Position numbers and translations under genes: made by a program. From an uncultured Eggerthellaceae bacterium (GTDB taxonomy: Bacteria > Actinomycetota > Coriobacteriia > Coriobacteriales > Eggerthellaceae), in assembly GCA_910588435.1 (NCBI GenBank), contig CAJUPL010000049.1:1-9973 (forward strand): a stretch of DNA of 9,973 nt. The letters run 5' to 3'. The notes beneath the pieces were generated by a model. It saw nothing but the letters and a program-made list of their open reading frames with translations. It was not told where the DNA came from and did no database searches. The stretch's first letter is position 1. Each line of letters begins with the position of its first letter. Of the stretch, positions 5,673 to 9,973 are shown in pieces.

Positions 5673-6500
5673 ATGCCGATCAAATCTCCCACTGAGATCA
5701 CAGACGCATACATCGGCGCCTGCCAGCCGAAGGCGGAATCCCCCGCGTGGAGGCTCCTCCTGCTTGCTGTGCTTGCAGGTGTTCTGGTATCCATGGGCGC
5801 CGTGGCGTCCTCCAGCGCCGCGTTCACCGCGCCCGAGGTTGGCACGCAGCGCCTGATAACAGGCGCCATCTTCCCCATAGGGCTCATCATGATAGTGCTT
5901 CTGGGGGCAGAGCTCTTCACCGGCAACGCGCTCATGGTGACAGCGGTCCTTGCCAAGGAGATCACGGTTGGACGCCTCCTTCGCAACTGGGGGATCGTCT
6001 ACGTTGGGAACTTCATCGGCGCTGTTGGGCTGGCCGCGCTGATGGCGTTCTTCGGCCAGCTGAACCTGGGTAGCGGGGAGCTGGCCGTATACACCGCGAA
6101 GGTGGCCGCAGCGAAGTGCCAGCTCCCGTGGGCCAACGCATTCGTGCTGGGCATCTTCTGCAACTTCCTGGTCTGCATCGCCATCTATCTGGGAAATGCC
6201 GCGCACGAGGTGTCTGGCAAGATCATGGGCGTGTTCTTCCCCATCTTCGGATTCTGCCTGGCAAGCTTTGAGCACTGCATCGCCAATATGTACTACATCC
6301 CAGCAGGCATATTCGCGAACATGGTCCCCGGGTATGCTGCGGCCATTGCTGAGGCGGGCATCAATGCTGGCGTGCTCACGTTCCCAACGTTCATCGTGGC
6401 TAACCTGATCCCGGTGACTCTTGGGAACATCGTCGGCGGGGTTGCCGTTGGCGTCATCATGTATGCCGCCCACGCTACCAGGAAGAAGGCATGCGAGTGA
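5673..6500 (+). CDS. Formate/nitrite transporter (FNT/FocA family) channel
   Basis: An integral membrane protein of 275 aa with about six hydrophobic segments, matching FNT channels (FocA, FdhC, NirC) that pass formate or related small monovalent anions. Family landmarks: AELFTGNALM at residues 79-88, GIFCNFLVCIAIYLG in the middle, FEHCIANMYYIPAGIF starting at F199 with the conserved pore His201 (His209 in E. coli FocA), and IPVTLGNIVGGVAVG near the C-terminus. The ribosome-binding site AGGAGGGG (5659-5666) overlaps the fhs stop codon. Its stop overlaps the tsaE start by 10 nt. Formate is the likeliest substrate because fhs is immediately upstream; nitrite or another anion cannot be excluded from sequence. 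I leave the symbol open between focA and fdhC. Confidence 0.92.
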   Translation: MPIKSPTEITDAYIGACQPKAESPAWRLLLLAVLAGVLVSMGAVASSSAAFTAPEVGTQRLITGAIFPIGLIMIVLLGAELFTGNALMVTAVLAKEITVGRLLRNWGIVYVGNFIGAVGLAALMAFFGQLNLGSGELAVYTAKVAAAKCQLPWANAFVLGIFCNFLVCIAIYLGNAAHEVSGKIMGVFFPIFGFCLASFEHCIANMYYIPAGIFANMVPGYAAAIAEAGINAGVLTFPTFIVANLIPVTLGNIVGGVAVGVIMYAAHATRKKACE

Positions 6501-7003
6501 ACGCTGAGATGAGCTGCGGGGAGCTGGTGGCCCCGAACGCAACGCTTGATGACTTTCGCGTGTTCGGGGATGCCATAGGGCAAGAGCTTCGTGATGGGGA
6601 TGTCATCCTCATGAGCGGGGAGCTTGGCGCTGGCAAGACCACCCTCACCAAGGAGATCGCGAAGGGGCTTGGGGAGACGCGTGATGTGGTGAGCCCAACC
6701 TTCAACATAGCTTGCATCTACACCAATGGCAGGATCAACCTGAATCATCTGGACCTCTATCGCCTGGATGGCGCAGATCAGCTGGATGACGTGGACTTCT
6801 GGAACCTGGTGGATGATTCAACGCCGGGAGCCACCGTAGTGGAATGGGCGGAGCTCTTCGAGGATGAGATGCCAGAGGATGCGCTCACCATCACAGTGGA
6901 CTACATGGATGAGGATGCAGAGGCCCGCAAGATCCAGATGATGCCAGGCGGACCTCGTTCGCAAGAGCTGCTGGACGCGGTGCTTGCGCGCGTGTGTGGA
7001 TAG
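6491..7003 (+). CDS. tsaE: tRNA t6A biosynthesis ATPase TsaE
   Basis: TsaE is the P-loop ATPase that works with TsaB and TsaD in making N6-threonylcarbamoyladenosine at position 37 of ANN-decoding tRNAs. The Walker A motif GELGAGKTT is at residues 43-51, followed by the family motifs SPTF (68-71), HLDLYRL (86-92) and VEWAE (from 117). At 170 aa it is slightly longer than typical (about 150), the extra length being an acidic C-terminal tail from about residue 128. The ATG at 6491 has AGGAAG (6480-6485) 5 nt upstream; a GTG at 6497 or ATG at 6509 are alternatives. It overlaps the channel gene and ends 8 nt before the tsaB-rimI-tsaD fusion, so its partners are encoded next to it. Confidence 0.94.
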   Translation: MRVNAEMSCGELVAPNATLDDFRVFGDAIGQELRDGDVILMSGELGAGKTTLTKEIAKGLGETRDVVSPTFNIACIYTNGRINLNHLDLYRLDGADQLDDVDFWNLVDDSTPGATVVEWAELFEDEMPEDALTITVDYMDEDAEARKIQMMPGGPRSQELLDAVLARVCG

Positions 7004-7011
7004 GGCGCGTG

Positions 7012-9351
7012 GTGTCAGTGGAGCGTGCGCACCTTGAAGGCGCGGTCATCGCGCTGGACACATCCAATGAGGTCATAGCGTGCGCTGTGGGGCGCGCGCA
7101 AGGTGCAGAGGTCACGCTCCTGGCCGAGGAGAACGTGGCAGCGCACAGGGCATCCAACACGCGCCTCTTGAGCGTGCTGGACGGCCTTTGCACATCCGCT
7201 TCTGTTTCACGCGAAGACATCTGCGCTGTTGCCGTTGGCCGCGGCCCCGGGTCATTCACGGGAGTTCGCATAGCCATGGCTACGGCCAAGGGCATCGCGT
7301 CTGCGCTGGGAGTACCGCTGATCGGCCTCTCAACGCTAGAGGCTGTTGCATGGAAGGCGTGGGATTCCGGCATTCGCGGGCGGCTCCTCGTTGCGGGAGA
7401 CGCCATGCGCAAAGAGGTGTATCCGGCCTACTTCCAGCTGGATGGGGCGGGCGTTCAGCGTCTGACTGAGGACCGCGTCATCAAGGCTGAGGCATTCAAG
7501 GAGGACATCCCCGCATCTGGCATCCATCTCACAGGCGACGCCCTGCTGAAGTACGCTGAGCTCTTCGGGCACACGGAATCGCAGCTTGCGCCTGAGCTTT
7601 GGACTCCAACCGGGCGCGGGCTCCTGCTTGCGCTTGGGTCCGTGTTGTCCGCGAAAGGGGCCGGTGCGCTCACGCGCCCAGATGAGGTGCTCCCCATCTA
7701 CACGAGGCTATCTGACGCTGAGGAGGCAGAGCGCGCAAGGCTTGCAACCGATGATGCCCGTGACCTTGCGTCCGGGGTGCAGCACCAGGGTGACGGCTTG
7801 CATATAGCGCCTTTCAGTGCGCGCTTCGCAGAAGAGGCGGCAAGCCTTGAGGGTGCGTGCATGGGAACGGACGCGTGGAATGCGCGGATGCTTGCAGATG
7901 AGCTTGACCGTACAGACCGCGTCTGGTGGATGGCCACAAGGGGCGGCAAGCTTGCGGGATACGCGGGCGCTTTGGTGGTGGACGGGGATGCGCAGATCCT
8001 GAAGGTGTGCACATCGCCCGATGCGCGCCGCTCAGGCGTTGCCACCGCGCTCCTTGGCAGGGCGCTGGAGGATGCCCGCAACCTTGGTGCGAAGACGTGC
8101 TCTTTGGAGGTCAGGGAGTCCAACGCGGGTGCAAGGGCCTTCTATGAGACGTGCGGGATGACGTTTTCGGGCATGCGGCCGGGCTACTACTCTGACCGGG
8201 AGAGCGCTGCCATCTATGAGGCTTGCATTGACGCGGTCATCTCCAAGCTGAACACCACGCCCGCAAAGAGCGTTGCTGGCATCCCGCTTGATGACCGGTC
8301 TTCTGGCAATGAGGCTGGAAAAGGGGAGCGTCCGCTCATCCTTGCCATAGAGACATCCTGCGATGAGACGGCGGCTGCCATCATCAATGGGGAGGACGCC
8401 ATCCTCTCTGATGTGGTGGCGTCCCAGATAGACTTCCACGCGCGCTTCGGCGGCGTGGTGCCTGAGATAGCAAGCCGCAAGCACATAGAGGCCATCTGCG
8501 GCGTTGCACAGGCGGCCCTTGAGGATGCGGGCGTCACCTGGAGGGACTTGAGCGCGGTATCAGCCACCTACGCGCCTGGCCTTGTGGGGGCCTTGGTGGT
8601 TGGGGTGGCGTTCGCGAAGGGGGCCGCTTGGGCATTAGGCGTGCCCTATGTGAGCGTGAATCACCTGGAGGGGCACATCTACGCGAACAAGCTAGGCTGT
8701 CCTGACGCTGCTCCGTTCGCCCCGCCTGCTGTGGTCTCCCTGGTATCCGGCGGCAACACGCTTTTGGTGCACATGAAGGACTGGCAGGACTATGAGGTGC
8801 TGGGCGCCACCATAGATGACGCGGTAGGGGAGGCATTCGACAAGGTTGCGAAGGCTCTAGGGCTTCCGTACCCGGGCGGCCCGCAGATATCCCGGCTTGC
8901 AAAAGAGGGAGACCCTTCTGCCGTCGATTTCCCGCGCGCGCTCTTGCATTCCGGGGATTACCGGTTCTCATTATCAGGGCTCAAGACCGCTGTGATCACG
9001 TACATACAGAAGGCGCGCGAGGCGGCCACGCTCAACGTGGCTGATGTGTGCGCAAGCTTCCAAGCAGCTGTGATAGACGTACAGGTTGCAAAAGCGGCCC
9101 GCGCACTTGATGAAACGGACGCACCCACGTTCTGCTTAGGCGGAGGAGTTGCGGCGAACCCGGAGCTTCGGCGTGCCTATGAGCAGATGTGCGAAGACCG
9201 TGGCGTCCGGCTCGTCATGCCGCCGCTTGAGTCTTGCGGTGACAACGCAGCCATGATCGCGCTCGTGGCCCTTGACCGATTCCGTCAAGGCAAGCTCTCC
9301 TCCCTTGACTCAGACGCCTACGCCCACGCAGACCTAGAAGAGGCATACTGA
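7012..9351 (+). CDS. tsaB-rimI-tsaD: Trifunctional fusion TsaB-RimI-TsaD (t6A synthesis and S18 N-acetyltransferase)
   Basis: One 779-aa protein joins three enzymes usually encoded separately. TsaB (about 12-235): VIALDTS at 12-18 and GRGPGSFTGVRIA from 76. RimI-type GNAT (about 263-408): acetyl-CoA loop ARRSGVATALL near 338-348, then LEVRESNAGARAFYETCGM and RPGYYS. TsaD (about 441-779, full length): LAIETSCDETAAA, metal ligands His551 and His555 in HLEGHIYA, SGGNT at 579-583, DDAVGEAFDKVAKALGLPYPGGP, FSLSGLKTAV, GGGVAANPELR and Asp744 in CGDNAAMIA. TsaD transfers threonylcarbamoyl to A37 of tRNA, TsaB is its non-catalytic partner, and RimI acetylates ribosomal S18. The start is probably GTG at 7012 (AGGG 6 nt upstream); GTGs at 6994, 7009 and 7018 are alternatives. 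Bacterial TsaD usually has SGGHT; here His is replaced by Asn, as in archaeal/eukaryotic Kae1. Confidence 0.95.
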   Translation: MSVERAHLEGAVIALDTSNEVIACAVGRAQGAEVTLLAEENVAAHRASNTRLLSVLDGLCTSASVSREDICAVAVGRGPGSFTGVRIAMATAKGIASALGVPLIGLSTLEAVAWKAWDSGIRGRLLVAGDAMRKEVYPAYFQLDGAGVQRLTEDRVIKAEAFKEDIPASGIHLTGDALLKYAELFGHTESQLAPELWTPTGRGLLLALGSVLSAKGAGALTRPDEVLPIYTRLSDAEEAERARLATDDARDLASGVQHQGDGLHIAPFSARFAEEAASLEGACMGTDAWNARMLADELDRTDRVWWMATRGGKLAGYAGALVVDGDAQILKVCTSPDARRSGVATALLGRALEDARNLGAKTCSLEVRESNAGARAFYETCGMTFSGMRPGYYSDRESAAIYEACIDAVISKLNTTPAKSVAGIPLDDRSSGNEAGKGERPLILAIETSCDETAAAIINGEDAILSDVVASQIDFHARFGGVVPEIASRKHIEAICGVAQAALEDAGVTWRDLSAVSATYAPGLVGALVVGVAFAKGAAWALGVPYVSVNHLEGHIYANKLGCPDAAPFAPPAVVSLVSGGNTLLVHMKDWQDYEVLGATIDDAVGEAFDKVAKALGLPYPGGPQISRLAKEGDPSAVDFPRALLHSGDYRFSLSGLKTAVITYIQKAREAATLNVADVCASFQAAVIDVQVAKAARALDETDAPTFCLGGGVAANPELRRAYEQMCEDRGVRLVMPPLESCGDNAAMIALVALDRFRQGKLSSLDSDAYAHADLEEAY

Positions 9352-9354
9352 TCT

Positions 9355-9370
9355 GCAAAGTTGGCTTTGC
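9355..9370 (+). repeat. Hairpin just after the tsaD-domain stop
   Basis: GCAAAG (9355-9360), loop TTGG, CTTTGC (9365-9370): a perfect 6-bp stem that begins 4 nt after the stop codon. No T run follows, so it may stabilise the 3' end of the mRNA rather than terminate it. Confidence 0.35.
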
Positions 9371-9390
9371 GCATGCCCTAATCCGGTGTC

Positions 9391-9415
9391 GCGGGTGCAA
9401 GCACCCGCTCCTTTT
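9391..9415 (+). terminator. Intrinsic terminator of the coaX-fhs-tsa operon
   Basis: GCGGGTGC (9391-9398) pairs with GCACCCGC (9401-9408); the practical loop is CAAG. TCCTTTTATT follows. The position, 40 nt after the last stop, fits the operon end. It is nearly identical to the hairpin at 3-30 and is followed by GCGGCCTTGG, the same tag that flanks the other repeats. Confidence 0.65.
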
Positions 9416-9434
9416 ATTGCGGCCTTGGTGCGCC

Positions 9435-9577
9435 TTGCTGCCCCAAAAATGCTGCATGGGCAAAGAGCATGCCTGTGCACTTTTATAACGGCCTTTAACT
9501 TTGCATGTGCAAGCACAAGCAAAGTAGCGGCCTTGGTGGCCTAACGGCCATCTGTTCAACCTGCAGCACTGACTCCA
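9435..9577 (+). repeat. ~143-bp tandem repeat, unit 1
   Basis: Starts TTGCTGCCCCAAAAATGCTG. It contains three hairpins: 9453-9461/9471-9479 (with two G-T wobble pairs) followed by CTTTTATA; 9499-9510/9513-9524 (one A-A mismatch); and GGTGGCC 9535-9541, loop TAAC, 9546-9552. Its first 65 nt match unit 2 at 58 positions, and all seven differences are transitions. The 26 nt from 9525 are identical to 9673-9698. No gene is evident. Confidence 0.65.
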
Positions 9578-9717
9578 TTGCTGCCCCAAAAATGCTGCAT
9601 GGGCGAAGGGCACGCCCATGCACTTTCATAGCGGCCTTTAACAGTTGCATTCGCTTGACGCTCATGCATCTGTAGCGGCCTTGGTGGCCTAACGGCCACC
9701 TTGAAAAGCATTGACTC
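9578..9717 (+). repeat. ~143-bp tandem repeat, unit 2
   Basis: The second unit, in direct orientation. Hairpins: a perfect 9-bp stem 9596-9604/9614-9622 followed by CTTTCATA; a 10-position stem 9641-9650/9664-9673 with one mismatch; and a perfect GGTGGCC 9683-9689, loop TAAC, GGCCACC 9694-9700. The middle stem is unrelated in sequence to that of unit 1 although the flanks (GCGGCCTTTAAC and TAGCGGCCTTGG) are the same. The right boundary is approximate, near GACTCCTCCC. Confidence 0.6.
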
Positions 9718-9725
9718 CTCCCAAT

Positions 9726-9750
9726 TGTGGGCGCTTGCATTGCAAGCACA
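9726..9750 (+). repeat. Extra copy of the first hairpin of the triple-hairpin module
   Basis: Positions 9726-9750 match 9762-9786 at 22 of 25 bases, 36 nt apart. GCTTGC (9733-9738) pairs with GCAAGC (9742-9747) around ATT. The pair G9737-C9743 is C9773-G9779 in the other copy, so the change is compensated. Bases 9726-9743 are the exact reverse complement of 458-475. Confidence 0.5.
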
Positions 9751-9762
9751 GTACCCCCATGT

Positions 9763-9908
9763 GTGGGCGCTTCCATTGGAAGCGCAGCATTGCGCCAGCA
9801 ATGCGTAACGCGGACGCCAGTCCGCGAACACCCGGCATCCAGCAGCTGGTCATGCAACCTTGCCTGGCGCAGACCAACCATCCGGGCATTTCGGGCTGCA
9901 ACCCTCAT
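9763..9908 (+). repeat. Triple-hairpin module, right copy (putative structured RNA)
   Basis: Same architecture as 268-413, without indels. Hairpins: 9767-9774/9778-9785 (loop ATT), 9787-9793/9798-9804 (loop GCCA) and 9809-9815/9820-9826 (loop GCCA), with the same single-A and GTAA linkers and the same AACACCCGG after the third. The downstream segment GCAGACCAAC.ATCCG and TTTCGGG is also kept. Stem sequences differ from the left copy only by compensated pairs. From 9909 to the window end I see no gene and no clear repeat. Confidence 0.6.
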
Positions 9909-9973
9909 CCCTCTCCTCGCTCACATGCGATGGCCGGCACCCTCGCTAGGCCTCAGGCTGGCGGGCGAATGTG

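Noticed and set aside
5535..6542. 335-codon open frame on the minus strand
   Set aside because: Fully antisense to the channel gene with biased, charged composition and no family motif; a shadow of codon-usage bias in the real gene.
9535..9552. GCCTAAC within the TAAC-loop hairpin, similar to an integron attC R'' box
   Set aside because: No partnered GTTRRRY box at the right distance, no integrase and no cassette-like gene; the sequence is just the hairpin loop.
9435..9717. CRISPR array
   Set aside because: Only two units of about 143 bp, internally structured, without short regular spacers and without cas genes.
9495..9908. Minus-strand frame whose N-terminus (MRVAARNARMVGLRQAR) resembles that of a minus-strand frame at 195-413 (MRVITRNTRIVGLRQAR)
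   Set aside because: The likeness follows from the 73% DNA identity of the two modules without indels. Outside the shared module the products diverge, and stem-compensated changes explain the differences better than coding selection.
1..9908. The whole segment as a transposon or island bounded by direct repeats
   Set aside because: The genes between are housekeeping, with no transposase, integrase or target-site duplication, and the modules themselves look like an intergenic element family.

Overview
The window looks like a chromosome segment from a moderately GC-rich member of Actinomycetota, most likely class Coriobacteriia (Eggerthellaceae/Slackia-type). The clues are the gene content and, above all, a single protein that joins TsaB, RimI and TsaD. 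The taxonomic call is inference from gene architecture; there is no rRNA in the window.

Layout. (1) 1-677 has no convincing gene. It holds a dense series of hairpins and repeats: a terminator-like hairpin, a GCGGCCTT-flanked hairpin, a 59-nt nested hairpin, a 146-nt module with three consecutive 7-8 bp hairpins, and a 23-nt duplication. (2) 678-2318 (+) is a short operon: an unrecognised 92-aa helical protein, the 23S rRNA 2'-O-methyltransferase RlmB, and the NYN/PIN ribonuclease Rae1 (YacP). RlmB and Rae1 are neighbours in many Gram-positives. (3) 2360-3052 (-) is an OmpR/PhoB-type response regulator with no kinase beside it in the window. (4) A 118-nt intergenic region appears to carry two overlapping divergent promoters whose -35 boxes are the two arms of one inverted repeat. 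(5) 3171-9351 (+) is a tight five-gene run: coaX (type III pantothenate kinase), fhs (formate-tetrahydrofolate ligase), a formate/nitrite-family channel, tsaE, and the tsaB-rimI-tsaD fusion. (6) 9352-9973 has no convincing gene and again holds terminators and repeats, including two tandem copies of a ~143-bp unit and a second copy of the 146-nt triple-hairpin module.

How the genes fit together. Fhs plus the channel would bring formate into the folate one-carbon pool; CoaX starts coenzyme A synthesis. TsaE, TsaB and TsaD form the bacterial t6A tRNA-modification machinery, and RimI acetylates ribosomal protein S18. RlmB modifies 23S rRNA and Rae1 cuts mRNA on the ribosome, so the coding part is mainly housekeeping translation and one-carbon metabolism.

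The most unusual content is the non-coding repeat material at both ends. Two copies of a 146-nt module, 9.5 kb apart and in the same orientation, differ at ten base-paired positions inside three hairpins, and every one of those changes is compensated on the other arm while loops and linkers stay nearly fixed. This is strong sequence evidence for a structured RNA or DNA element family that I cannot name.
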